Assembly (NCBI RefSeq): GCF_018413465.1
Contig: NZ_JAHCDK010000007.1
Coordinates: 62,001-126,000 of the forward strand
Direction: 5' to 3'
DNA: 64,000 bases
DNA from: Flavobacterium sp. CYK-55
GTDB lineage: Bacteria; Bacteroidota; Bacteroidia; Flavobacteriales; Flavobacteriaceae
The notes beneath the pieces are model-generated. The model saw only the letters and a program-made list of their open reading frames with translations, was not told the origin of the DNA and did not search any database. Both the position numbers and the translations under genes were made by a program. Positions 1-8,482 of this stretch are shown piece by piece. Every line of letters begins with the position of its first letter. Position 1 is the first letter of the stretch.

Positions 1-1910
1 ACCTCAACGTAAGCAACCTAAGCCAACTAGAGAAATTAGAATGCAGTTACAACCAGCTAATAACCATCAATACCAGCAACCTAACTCAGTTAACGGTACT
101 GCAATGCACCAACAATCAAATCAATGCACTCAATTTGACCAACAATCCGCTGCTCGAGATTTTGAGTTATTCTAACAATCCGTTGCCTAACTTTAGTGTG
201 AACCATCTGGTCAACCTAAAAGGATTGTCGTGTTTTGAAACACAAACTAGTTCATTGGATGTTTCCAACCTAACCAAGCTCCAGTTTCTATACTGCGATA
301 ACAACCAATTACAAACGTTAGATGTTGGCAATTGTATTGCATTAGATTATTTGTCTTGTACCAATAACCTTTTGACTACTTTATTTGTAAAAAACGGGAA
401 AAATGAAAGCACAATAGACCTGGTCAACAACCCCAACCTACAATACATTTGTGCCGATACAGACCAATTATACACACTGCAAACCTATATCAATTCACTA
501 GGGATGAATGCAACGGTTGCCAATTCTTATTGTACGTTTACACCGGGCGGAAATTATAACACCATCACGGGAACCACTATTTTTGATGAAGATAATAACG
601 GTTGTGACATTACCGACGAAGTCAATCCATTCATCCGATTGGACATTCATGACGGCACAACAACCGGTTCAACCATGACCAATATTGATGGCGGTTACAG
701 TTATTATACCGATGCTGGAACCTATACCATCAACCCGAATGTCGAAAACCCAACTTGGTTTGATTTTTCGCCGCCTACAGCTAATTTTACTTTTGCCGAC
801 AATAACAACAACCTTTCAACCCAGGATTTCTGTATTCAGGCAGTGGGCTTGCACAATGATGTAGAAGTGGTGCTCATTCCCATCGACTTTGCGCGTCCCG
901 GCTTCAATGCCACTTATAAAATCGTATACAAAAACAAAGGAAATCAAATGCATTCGGGAGCCGTTTCGCTTCATTTCGATGACTCAAGAATAGACTTTGT
1001 AAGTGCCGTTCCTGCAACTAGCGCAGCATCTTTAAATAATTTAACCTGGAACTTCGTCAATTTAATGCCTTTTGAAAATAGGGACGTTCTTGTAACTTTG
1101 AACGTCAATGCCCCAACAGAAACACCGTCGGTAAACATTGGGGATATTTTGAACTTCACCGCCTCTATTACGCCTGTTGTCGCCGATGAATTGCCGTTAG
1201 ACAACACCTTCTCCTACAATCAAATCGTCGTGGGTGCCTATGACCCCAATGACATTACCTGTTTAGAAGGCGATACCGTAAACGCCTCTGAAATTGGGGC
1301 ATACCTTCATTATGTCGTCAATTTTGAAAACACCGGAAACGCTGCTGCAGAAAATGTGGTTGTTAAGCTTGACATCAATCCTGCCGAATTTGATATTAGC
1401 TCTTTGCAATTGATGAACACTTCGCATGAAGTCAAGGCACAAATCAAGGACAACGTAATCGAATTTAAATTTGCAAACATCAACCTCGCTCCAAGAGCCG
1501 GAGACCCACCGGTGGGCGGGCATGGAAGCATCCTTTTTAAAATGAAATCGCAATCAAGCCTAAACGTTGGATCAATCGTAACCAATAAGGCCGGCATATA
1601 TTTCGACTACAACTTTCCTATTGAAACCAATGATGCCGACACCACCTTTGCAACACTCAACACCAGCGGATTCACGAAAGACAACAGTGTGATTGTCTAC
1701 CCAAATCCGTCCTATGATTTCATCCAAGTAAAGGCCGACAACAACATCAAACAGATTGAATTGTTTGACATACAAGGAAGAATTTTGGAAACGCTAACAC
1801 AAAACGAAAATGCCGTGAAATTCAATATTTCAAATAAAACGAACGGCATCTACTTTTTGAGAATTACCACTCAGAAAGGAACCAAAATAGAAAAGATAGT
1901 CAAAAAATAA
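1..1910 (+). CDS. Leucine-rich-repeat T9SS-exported surface protein, 3' part
   Basis: The reading frame is open to the left edge, so the N terminus and signal peptide lie outside the window. What remains (about 635 residues) starts with irregular leucine-rich repeats rich in Asn (pattern L-x-x-L-x-C-x-x-N-x-L). An SdrD-B-like segment follows (GTTIFDEDNNGCD). Next is a long beta-sandwich region resembling the DUF11/DUF7619 type (YDPNDITCLEGD, VNFENTGNAAAENV, GIYFDYNFPIETND). The C terminus is a type A T9SS sorting domain: YPNPSYDFIQV, then NGIYFLRI and a final KIVKK. Family knowledge says such proteins cross the outer membrane by T9SS and are released or anchored at the surface. Its ligand is unknown. 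A hairpin terminator follows directly. Confidence 0.85.
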   Translation, partial: LNVSNLSQLEKLECSYNQLITINTSNLTQLTVLQCTNNQINALNLTNNPLLEILSYSNNPLPNFSVNHLVNLKGLSCFETQTSSLDVSNLTKLQFLYCDNNQLQTLDVGNCIALDYLSCTNNLLTTLFVKNGKNESTIDLVNNPNLQYICADTDQLYTLQTYINSLGMNATVANSYCTFTPGGNYNTITGTTIFDEDNNGCDITDEVNPFIRLDIHDGTTTGSTMTNIDGGYSYYTDAGTYTINPNVENPTWFDFSPPTANFTFADNNNNLSTQDFCIQAVGLHNDVEVVLIPIDFARPGFNATYKIVYKNKGNQMHSGAVSLHFDDSRIDFVSAVPATSAASLNNLTWNFVNLMPFENRDVLVTLNVNAPTETPSVNIGDILNFTASITPVVADELPLDNTFSYNQIVVGAYDPNDITCLEGDTVNASEIGAYLHYVVNFENTGNAAAENVVVKLDINPAEFDISSLQLMNTSHEVKAQIKDNVIEFKFANINLAPRAGDPPVGGHGSILFKMKSQSSLNVGSIVTNKAGIYFDYNFPIETNDADTTFATLNTSGFTKDNSVIVYPNPSYDFIQVKADNNIKQIELFDIQGRILETLTQNENAVKFNISNKTNGIYFLRITTQKGTKIEKIVKK

Positions 1911-1917
1911 AACTCAT

Positions 1918-1944
1918 AAGCCTCAAGAAATTGGGGCTTTTTTT
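1918..1944 (+). terminator. Intrinsic terminator after the LRR protein
   Basis: Stem AAGCCTC (1918-1924) pairs with GGGGCTT (1933-1939) with one G-T wobble and is followed by a T run. The stop codon of the convergent YoaK-like gene lies inside the T run. Confidence 0.75.
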
Positions 1945-2665
1945 ATGCTCTGTGCCTGCGATGAAACAACAACCAGTGATACTTCAGGAAATCATACACG
2001 ATGGTGCTGATCAAAACCAAAGCGGCCAAAAGCAATACTTTGAGCCCGATGCGCATATAAAAAACTCCGCCGGTGATTCCGCCCAAAAAGAAAAAGCTGA
2101 TGATCGTGAGCCTGAGTTTGACCGATGACCACAACTGCGCTTGTTGCTCGGGTAATTTGTAAAAAATAAGCTGAGAAAGTTCAATACCCAAATCAGTAAA
2201 CAAACCCGTGAGATGAGTGGTGCGCACGGTTGCTTTAGAAATCTTGGTGACCAGCGCATTTTGCAATCCCATCGAAAAAAGCAGTACAAAAGCTAAAAAA
2301 TTGGGACTTTCGCTGGCCATCATCGCACCTAAAAAAGCCAGAGCGAGCAATATAAAACTCTCTAAAAAAACCGGAATCTGATAGCTGATTTTAGAATGCT
2401 TGCGCAGAGCAATTTCAATGAGTAAGTTCGAGGTAAACGAGCCCAGAAAAAAGAAAAAGATGTACAGAAAATAAACGAGTGAATTCAACCATTCCAATTT
2501 AAAAACCTCGTCAATTAAATACGCAAAATGCCCGGTGATGTTGGTGGTTAATTTCTGAACCGACAAAAATCCGGTTACATTGACCAGCCCCGCCACAAAT
2601 GACAACAACGAGGCTATGCCCAAATTGTGCTTGAAATTGCGCGTTTTTCCTTCGTGGCGAAACAT
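1943..2665 (-). CDS. YoaK/DUF1275 family membrane protein
   Basis: A 240-residue protein with about six hydrophobic helices and the DUF1275 (YoaK) hallmarks: an N-terminal helix with AGLVNVTGF, a TNITGHFAYL segment, and the central GLQNALVTKISKATVRTTHLTG stretch that corresponds to the conserved GxQN..RTTHxTG signature. It should sit in the inner membrane. The family's transport or enzyme role is not established. It starts 13 nt after carB on the same strand and is probably cotranscribed with it. Its stop lies in the T run of the facing gene's terminator. The family call rests on motifs; a substrate cannot be assigned. Confidence 0.8.
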   Translation of the reverse strand: MFRHEGKTRNFKHNLGIASLLSFVAGLVNVTGFLSVQKLTTNITGHFAYLIDEVFKLEWLNSLVYFLYIFFFFLGSFTSNLLIEIALRKHSKISYQIPVFLESFILLALAFLGAMMASESPNFLAFVLLFSMGLQNALVTKISKATVRTTHLTGLFTDLGIELSQLIFYKLPEQQAQLWSSVKLRLTIISFFFLGGITGGVFYMRIGLKVLLLAALVLISTIVYDFLKYHWLLFHRRHRA

Positions 2666-2678
2666 GGTCTTTTAATTT

Positions 2679-5531
2679 TTATCTGCTCAAATACATTTTG
2701 CGTCTGGAGTACAATTCGTAAAACTGATCATCTTTGAGATCGTCAATAAACAAAATGCTCTCGCCGGTTGATTTCATCTCTGGGCCCAATGCTTTGTTGA
2801 CATTCGGAAATTTGCTGAACGAGAATACCGGTTGCTTGATCGCGTATCCTTTGAGTTTGGGTTTGAACTCAAAATCGGTGACTTTATTTTGTCCGAGCAT
2901 AATCTTGGCGGCATAATTCACATAAGGTTCGCCGTATGCTTTGGCAATAAAAGGCACGGTTCGCGAGGCCCGCGGATTGGCTTCAATAATATACACCGTA
3001 TCGTCTTTAATCGCAAATTGAATGTTGATCAGACCCACGGTTTGCAAAGCTTTGGCAATGCGCACTGTGTGATCTTTGATTTGTTGCATCACAAATTCGC
3101 CCAAATTAAACGGCGGCAAAGTAGCGTTAGAATCGCCCGAGTGAATACCGCAGGGTTCAATATGTTCCATAATACCGATGATGTACACGTTTTCACCATC
3201 GCAAATCGCATCGGCTTCGGCTTCAATAGCGCCATCCAGATAATGATCGAGCAGCAACTTATTGCCCGGAATATTCTTGAGCAAATCAATGACATGCTCT
3301 TCCAGCTCTTGTTTGTTGATGACGATTTTCATGCCTTGACCGCCCAAAACATACGACGGACGCACGAGCAGCGGAAAGTCTAAAACATCCGCAAGTGCGC
3401 TGGCTTGGTCGGCATTTTCGGCCACGCCAAATTTTGGATACGGAATTTTGAGCTCGGCCAACAACTCTGAAAAACGTCCGCGATCTTCGGCCAAATCAAG
3501 TGCATCGTAGCTGGTTCCGAAAATTTTAATGCCATAACGGTCGAGTTTTTCTGCCAGCTTCAAAGCGGTTTGTCCGCCCAATTGCACAATGACGCCGTCG
3601 GGTTTTTCGTGTTGGATGATGTCGTAAATATGTTCCCAAAAAACGGGTTCAAAATACAGCTTATCGGCCGTGTCAAAATCAGTCGAAACCGTCTCGGGAT
3701 TACAGTTGATCATGATGGTTTCATAACCGCATTCTTTGGCGGCCAAAACCCCATGCACACAAGAATAATCAAACTCAATTCCCTGACCGATTCGGTTCGG
3801 ACCAGAACCTAAAACAATCACTTTTTTACGATCTGAAACCACGCTCTCGTTCGACACATAAGTTGCTCCACTGGCCGTTTGAATTTCAGCTTCAAAAGTT
3901 GAGTAATAATAAGGTGTTTGCGCTTTGAACTCGGCCGCACAAGTATCAACGAGTTTATACACGCGCTTGATGTTCATGGTTTCGCGCAGTTTATAAACCT
4001 GGCTTTCTAAACAACGTAGCATGTGCGCAATCTGTCGGTCGCCGTAGCCTTTTTGTTTGGCTTCGAGCAAAAGTTCGCGCGGCAAAGTATCAACATTATA
4101 TTGCGAAATGGCTTTTTCTATTTGATATAGTTCTTCGTATTGTTTGAGGAACCACATATCAATTCGCGTGATTTCATGAATGCGACTGAGCGGAATGCCC
4201 ATTTGAATGGCGTCGTAAATCACAAAAACGCGGTCCCAACTGGCATGGGTGAGTTTATCAATGATTTGTTCATAATTGCGGTAGCTTTTTCCATCCGCGC
4301 CCAAACCATTGCGTTTGATTTCTAGTGATTGCGTGGCTTTGTGCAAGGCTTCTTGAAACGAACGCCCGATGCCCATCACCTCGCCTACCGATTTCATTTG
4401 TAAGCCTAAAGTTCGGTCAGCGCCATCAAATTTGTCGAAGTTCCAACGCGGAATCTTGACAATCACATAGTCTAAAGTCGGTTCAAAAAGTGCCGAAGTT
4501 GATTTGGTGATTTGGTTGTGCAATTCATCTAAATGATAACCCAGCGCCAATTTACTGGCAATTTTGGCAATCGGATAACCGGTGGCTTTTGAGGCCAAAG
4601 CCGAAGATCGCGACACCCGCGGATTGATTTCAATGGCTACAATATCTTCACGCTCATCGGGTGAAACGGCAAATTGCACGTTGCAACCACCAGCAAAATT
4701 CCCAATCGAGCGCATCATCAAAATGGCCATATCGCGCATTTTCTGAAAAGTCGTATCTGAGAGCGTCATGGCCGGCGCCACCGTAATAGAATCACCGGTG
4801 TGAATGCCCATCGGATCCATATTTTCAATCGAGCAAATAATGACTACGTTGTCATTTTTGTCGCGTAAAAGTTCGAGTTCGTATTCTTTCCAGCCCAATA
4901 AAGCTTTGTCAATCAAAACTTCGTGAATGGGTGAAGCTTCAAGTCCGCGGGTGAGCAATTCGTCAAAATCTTCTTTGTGATGAACAAAAGCTGCACCGGT
5001 TCCGCCGAGGGTAAACGACGGGCGAATCACGAGTGGAAAGCCAAATTCCTGGGCAATTTCTTTTCCTTTGAGGAATGAGTTGGCTGTTTTGGCCGGAGCC
5101 GCCGGAACACCGATACGCTCCAGCAATTGTTTGAACTGCTCGCGATCTTCGGTGATGTTGATGGCATTGATATCGACCCCAATGAGGCGCACGTTAAAAT
5201 CTTCCCAAATGCCTTTTTCGTCGGCTTCAAGGCAAAGGTTGAGCGCTGTTTGTCCGCCCATGGTTGGCAAAACCGCATCAATTTGCGGATGCGCTTTGAG
5301 AATTTCAACGATGGATTTGGTGGTGAGTGGTTTAAGATACACGTGATCGGCCATGGCCGGATCGGTCATGATTGTAGCCGGATTGGAATTGATGAGAATG
5401 ACTTCAATGCCTTCTTCGCGCAGGGAACGCGCTGCTTGTGAGCCGGCATAGTCAAATTCGCAGGCTTGGCCAATAACAATGGGGCCTGAGCCAATGATGA
5501 GCACTGATTGAATAGAAGTGTCTTTGGGCAT
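2679..5531 (-). CDS. carB: Carbamoyl-phosphate synthase large subunit, lacking the C-terminal allosteric domain
   Basis: Makes carbamoyl phosphate from glutamine-derived ammonia, bicarbonate and two ATP for pyrimidine and arginine synthesis, with the CarA subunit. The duplicated ATP-grasp architecture is clear. The first half opens with IGSGPIVIGQACEFDYAG and the second with LGSGPNRIGQGIEFDYSC, and each has GGQTALxL and EINPRxSRSS or EANPRASRT metal-site motifs. At 950 residues it is about 120 shorter than the 1,073-residue E. coli enzyme and ends just after the second synthetase domain, at PEMKSTGE plus about 25 residues. The MGS-like domain that binds UMP, IMP and ornithine is therefore absent. 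carA is not adjacent. I recall this shorter length as usual in flavobacteria, but this was not checked. Confidence 0.95.
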   Translation of the reverse strand: MPKDTSIQSVLIIGSGPIVIGQACEFDYAGSQAARSLREEGIEVILINSNPATIMTDPAMADHVYLKPLTTKSIVEILKAHPQIDAVLPTMGGQTALNLCLEADEKGIWEDFNVRLIGVDINAINITEDREQFKQLLERIGVPAAPAKTANSFLKGKEIAQEFGFPLVIRPSFTLGGTGAAFVHHKEDFDELLTRGLEASPIHEVLIDKALLGWKEYELELLRDKNDNVVIICSIENMDPMGIHTGDSITVAPAMTLSDTTFQKMRDMAILMMRSIGNFAGGCNVQFAVSPDEREDIVAIEINPRVSRSSALASKATGYPIAKIASKLALGYHLDELHNQITKSTSALFEPTLDYVIVKIPRWNFDKFDGADRTLGLQMKSVGEVMGIGRSFQEALHKATQSLEIKRNGLGADGKSYRNYEQIIDKLTHASWDRVFVIYDAIQMGIPLSRIHEITRIDMWFLKQYEELYQIEKAISQYNVDTLPRELLLEAKQKGYGDRQIAHMLRCLESQVYKLRETMNIKRVYKLVDTCAAEFKAQTPYYYSTFEAEIQTASGATYVSNESVVSDRKKVIVLGSGPNRIGQGIEFDYSCVHGVLAAKECGYETIMINCNPETVSTDFDTADKLYFEPVFWEHIYDIIQHEKPDGVIVQLGGQTALKLAEKLDRYGIKIFGTSYDALDLAEDRGRFSELLAELKIPYPKFGVAENADQASALADVLDFPLLVRPSYVLGGQGMKIVINKQELEEHVIDLLKNIPGNKLLLDHYLDGAIEAEADAICDGENVYIIGIMEHIEPCGIHSGDSNATLPPFNLGEFVMQQIKDHTVRIAKALQTVGLINIQFAIKDDTVYIIEANPRASRTVPFIAKAYGEPYVNYAAKIMLGQNKVTDFEFKPKLKGYAIKQPVFSFSKFPNVNKALGPEMKSTGESILFIDDLKDDQFYELYSRRKMYLSR

Positions 5532-5596
5532 ATTGTTGTGTTGTTGTAGTTGTTGTTTTGGATCAAAAATTCAGTCGGTTAAAACGGATGTTGCTG

Positions 5597-5668
5597 TTTT
5601 GAAGAATGCCCTAGCCCGGATGGGAGCAAGCTACCGCGTAGCGCGGACAGCCGGAAATAGCTTCAAAA
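5597..5668. repeat. Dispersed structured intergenic repeat, copy A
   Basis: Core 5608-5664 begins GCCCTAGCCCGGAT and ends GGAAATAGCTTC. It is enclosed by an 8-bp inverted pair, TTTTGAAG (5597-5604) and CTTCAAAA (5661-5668), with an inner hairpin GCTA/TAGC (5630-5642). Its opening matches copy C at 15711 and resembles copy B at 12247. It lies between the rpmH terminator and carB, so it may be in the carB leader. No function is assigned. Confidence 0.65.
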
Positions 5669-5686
5669 AAGGCTGCAACAAGGTAT

Positions 5687-5720
5687 AAAAAAAAGGCGCT
5701 ACTAATTGAAGTAACGCCTT
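5687..5720 (-). terminator. Intrinsic terminator of rpmH
   Basis: Hairpin 5693-5703 with 5710-5720 (AAGGCG..CGCCTT, extended by TACT/AGTA after one mismatch). The A run at 5687-5694 gives a U tract on the minus strand. Confidence 0.8.
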
Positions 5721-5741
5721 TATTTTGAATGCTCGTAAACA

Positions 5742-5903
5742 TTATTTTTTGTGTCTTGGTTCAGAAGAAACAGTCAATTTGTGTCTTCCTTTCGCTCTAC
5801 GACGCGCAAGCACTTTTCTTCCATTTGCAGAAGCCATTCTGTCCATAAAACCGTGCTTATTTCTTCTTTTTCTTTTCGATGGTTGAAACGTTCTCTTGCT
5901 CAT
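5742..5903 (-). CDS. rpmH: 50S ribosomal protein L34
   Basis: A 53-residue, strongly basic protein read from the minus strand. It opens [19 protein letters not shown] and continues [22 protein letters not shown], which is the classic L34 pattern (KRTFQPS, HGFR/M-RM, NGRxVLxxRRxKGRxxL). L34 is a small component of the large ribosomal subunit bound to 23S rRNA. It has its own promoter (5968-5997) and terminator, so it is a single-gene unit. In many bacteria rpmH lies beside dnaA. Here the two are about 54 kb apart. Confidence 0.97.
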
Positions 5904-5967
5904 TGCTTGATATCTTTAAAACTTAATATAATCTTTGTGCGATTTGGTTTATTTGTAAAACCGGCTG

Positions 5968-5997
5968 CAAATATAGAAAGTTTTTTTTTGTTGACAA
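5968..5997 (-). promoter_or_regulatory. Bacteroidetes-type promoter of rpmH
   Basis: On the minus strand, a -7 box TATATTTG (5968-5975) is preceded by TTG (5995-5997) with a 19-nt spacer. This matches the Bacteroidetes sigma-A consensus. The expected leader is about 60 nt. Confidence 0.85.
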
Positions 5998-6089
5998 GTG
6001 GTTTTTAAAATAATTTTTTTGTGCTTTTTGAATTGCTTTTAAGCGCCTATTTTTTTGTTTTTTAATTCTGGAAATTCAGCGGGATTTCT

Positions 6090-6120
6090 TTGGGCAAAAT
6101 CAGAAGAAATGATACCTTTG
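6090..6120 (+). promoter_or_regulatory. Promoter of the TPR membrane protein
   Basis: TTG (6090-6092), 20 nt, then TACCTTTG (6113-6120). The TTG is also the first codon of the longest open frame, so translation cannot start there; the ATG at 6141 is preferred. Confidence 0.8.
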
Positions 6121-6140
6121 GCGCCGTTAATTTACATGGT

Positions 6141-6656
6141 ATGTTTCACAGATTTTTAAAATTGATTATAGCCGGGCTCATGATTGTCGTGGCAATTTGG
6201 CAAATGACTGAAGGATATATTGGCAACGGAATATTCTTGTTGCTCTTGTCTACACTTCCGATTATCTTGTATTTCAGAAACGAATTTATTTTGCTGGCGT
6301 TCTTGCGTATGCGCAAACAAGATTTTGTCGGCGCTCAGAAATGGTTGTCGTATATTAAAAATCCTGAAACGGCTTTGGTTAAAAAACAACAAGGCTATTA
6401 CAATTATTTGCATGGCATTATGCTTTCACAAACCAATTTGATTCAAGCAGAGAAATACTTCAAAAAAGCGATTGAATTGGGCTTGAACATGGATATGGAT
6501 TTGGCGGTTGCTAAATTGAACTTGGCTGGTGTAGCATTAACTCGTCGCAGAAAACTTGAAGCAACGAACTTGCTCAACGAAGCTAAGAAGCTCGACAAAC
6601 AAGGCATGCTCAAAGATCAAATTGTGATGATGAAAGAGCAGTTGAAGCGAATTTAA
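6141..6656 (+). CDS. Small membrane protein with TPR-like helices
   Basis: 171 residues from the ATG at 6141. The frame is open further upstream from a TTG, but that TTG is the -33 box of the promoter. Two hydrophobic segments near the N terminus (LIIAGLMIVVAIWQM and GIFLLLLSTLPIILYF) are followed by a helical, TPR-like cytoplasmic part: QQGYYNYLHGIMLSQ, AEKYFKKAIELGL, then AVAKLNLAGVALTRRRKLEAT. The predicted layout is a two-pass inner-membrane anchor with a protein-interaction domain. I do not recognise a named family. It is monocistronic by context, with a clean promoter ahead and a 127-nt gap behind. Confidence 0.8.
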   Translation: MFHRFLKLIIAGLMIVVAIWQMTEGYIGNGIFLLLLSTLPIILYFRNEFILLAFLRMRKQDFVGAQKWLSYIKNPETALVKKQQGYYNYLHGIMLSQTNLIQAEKYFKKAIELGLNMDMDLAVAKLNLAGVALTRRRKLEATNLLNEAKKLDKQGMLKDQIVMMKEQLKRI

Positions 6657-6783
6657 TTTTCTACTTACCAACAATTTTGCTGTGGTTTTCAACAAGTTAT
6701 TCAAAATAGTTTGTTGAAAACTTTTATATTTCATTTTTTCTTTGCTATTTTGGGGCATTATTAATCAATAATTCTCTGGAGTC

Positions 6784-7512
6784 ATGCGATTAATTACTAC
6801 AACTCTTATGCTCTTGCTGACCCTAAATGTGGGCTACAGCCAAAACGACGAAACCGTAACTTTTGCCTCTGCAATCAAGGCAAACCTTAAAAAGTACAAC
6901 AGCCAAAGCGATCAAGCTTTTGAACGTGGCGATGTTGACAAAGCCTCCGTCCTATTTGATTCATTGGTTCAGAACCATTTGGTAGGTTCAAGATTTGATG
7001 ATTATGCCTTAAAATCAGCCAAAGGCAAAAAAGTCAGATTGAGCAAAATCAAGAAACCGATTTTTTTGATTACGTATTCGTCCTGGTGTGTCATGAACAA
7101 AGGTGAAATTCAAGCCTTGAACAAATTAGCGCACAAATATGAAGATAACCTTCAGATTGTGGTTTTGTTTTGGGATATTAAAATGGATGCGCGCAAAGCA
7201 GCCGGGCCATTTACGAGTAAAATAAAAGTTTGCTATGCACATGAGTCTTACCGAAATGACGAAGCTATTGTAGCTACACTCAAACATACCCTAGGCTTTC
7301 CAACTTCATATTACTTAAATCAAAATTTAGAAGTGGTAGATATAAAACGTGGTGGTGTAGTAATTCCGCCCAAAACGCCTACCATGAAAGCTTTTGAACT
7401 CAACTATGAAGTTTTTGATCAGCGTGCGGTTGGTTTTTTAGACAGGCAAGCAAGTATAAAGCCATTATACCAAACCAACACAAGTCGTGGCAGACTTGCT
7501 CAAAATGAATAA
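6784..7512 (+). CDS. Secreted thioredoxin-fold protein with a single active-site Cys
   Basis: 242 residues with an N-terminal signal peptide ending near GYSQ (residue 20). A helical segment is followed by a thioredoxin/TlpA-like domain from about residue 70. The active-site position reads SSWCVMNKGE (Cys102), where TlpA proteins have WCxxC, so the resolving Cys is replaced by Asn105. A GFPTSYY loop near residue 178 supplies the cis-Pro motif. Family knowledge: monothiol variants may act as isomerase-like or redox-sensing proteins, or may have lost oxidoreductase activity. Location is periplasmic by inference. It converges on the lytic transglycosylase gene with a shared perfect terminator between them. 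Confidence 0.75.
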   Translation: MRLITTTLMLLLTLNVGYSQNDETVTFASAIKANLKKYNSQSDQAFERGDVDKASVLFDSLVQNHLVGSRFDDYALKSAKGKKVRLSKIKKPIFLITYSSWCVMNKGEIQALNKLAHKYEDNLQIVVLFWDIKMDARKAAGPFTSKIKVCYAHESYRNDEAIVATLKHTLGFPTSYYLNQNLEVVDIKRGGVVIPPKTPTMKAFELNYEVFDQRAVGFLDRQASIKPLYQTNTSRGRLAQNE

Positions 7513-7536
7513 AAAAAGCGCCTTAAAGGCGCTTTT
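7511..7536. terminator. Bidirectional terminator between convergent genes
   Basis: A perfect 10-bp stem AAAAGCGCCT (7514-7523) with AGGCGCTTTT (7527-7536) and loop TAA. T runs on both strands serve the thioredoxin-like gene (+) and the transglycosylase gene (-). Confidence 0.9.
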
Positions 7537-7540
7537 GATT

Positions 7541-8440
7541 TTAATACCCACTCAGCGGAATCTCGAGTTCGTATTTCTTTTTATTGGGATTAATCAATTT
7601 TTTATCGCGCAACCACGGATTGTGGATTTTGAGAATTTTATAATTGATGCCTTGATCTTTGGCAAAAGTTGCTAAATCAGTAATACTGCTGTCAATCGTG
7701 ATTTTTTTGCTCGGCAAACTGGCATATAAATCTTGCTCATTAAAAGTAAAACCAAACTTTGCGGGTTCTCTCATGATTTCTTTCAGTGCCAAAATTCGGA
7801 ATACATAGCGTGAAGTTTCGTCATTCAGAAGCAAATCGTAATAATTAGTCACTTTTTGCATTTCGATTTGCTTGTTTACGCCGGTCATTCCTCCGTTGTA
7901 AGATGCCGCTGCTAAAGTCCAATTGCCAAATTTAGCTTTGGCATCGAGTAAATATTTACAGGCCGCTTCAGTTGATTTTTCTAAATGATAGCGCTCATCG
8001 ACCAAATCGTTGACTTCCATACCCATTTCACGAGCCGTGTTAGGCATGAACTGCCAAACACCACGCGCGCCTGCAGGCGAAACGGCATTGACCAATCCGC
8101 TTTCAATCACCGCTAAATATTTAAAATCATCGGGCACATTATATTTTTGAAGAATCGGTTCTATAATCGGAAAAACCCGATTGGCTCGTTTGATAATAAG
8201 CAAGGTAGTGGCGTCTAAATTAGCATTAATCAGTAATTCACGATCAAGCCTTTCCCGCACATCGGTAATTTGCAGCGGTGTTTCTTCGCCAGCAAAATCA
8301 ATACTCGTCGGGAAAAACATAGCCGAGCCTTCATGAGTAATTTTGTTTTTTTCTTCGGTAGAAACTCCGTATACCAAAGCACCGCTGACCAGAACAACGG
8401 TTCCAATCAAGGCTGTTTTTTTCATCCAATTCATCATCAT
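7541..8440 (-). CDS. Lytic murein transglycosylase (SLT/MltD-like)
   Basis: 299 residues with an N-terminal hydrophobic signal or anchor (residues 8-26). The SLT catalytic domain spans about residues 90-225: AVIESGL with the presumed catalytic Glu113, then SPAGARGVWQFMPNTAREMG, AACKYLLDAKAKFGNWTLAAASYNGG, all standard goose-lysozyme/SLT motifs. The C terminus (DLATFAKDQGINYKILKIHNP) resembles a single LysM-like fold. The enzyme cleaves the MurNAc-GlcNAc bond in peptidoglycan to give 1,6-anhydro products, acting in the periplasm. The alpha/beta hydrolase gene lies 42 nt upstream on the same strand and may share its transcript. Confidence 0.9.
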   Translation of the reverse strand: MMMNWMKKTALIGTVVLVSGALVYGVSTEEKNKITHEGSAMFFPTSIDFAGEETPLQITDVRERLDRELLINANLDATTLLIIKRANRVFPIIEPILQKYNVPDDFKYLAVIESGLVNAVSPAGARGVWQFMPNTAREMGMEVNDLVDERYHLEKSTEAACKYLLDAKAKFGNWTLAAASYNGGMTGVNKQIEMQKVTNYYDLLLNDETSRYVFRILALKEIMREPAKFGFTFNEQDLYASLPSKKITIDSSITDLATFAKDQGINYKILKIHNPWLRDKKLINPNKKKYELEIPLSGY

Positions 8441-8482
8441 ATCTAGTTTGTTTGAGTAAACTTACAAAAATGCTTATAAAGA

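Noticed and set aside
2832..3383. 183-codon open frame on the plus strand inside carB
   Set aside because: Antisense shadow of carB; no domain, and carB is fully coding on the other strand.
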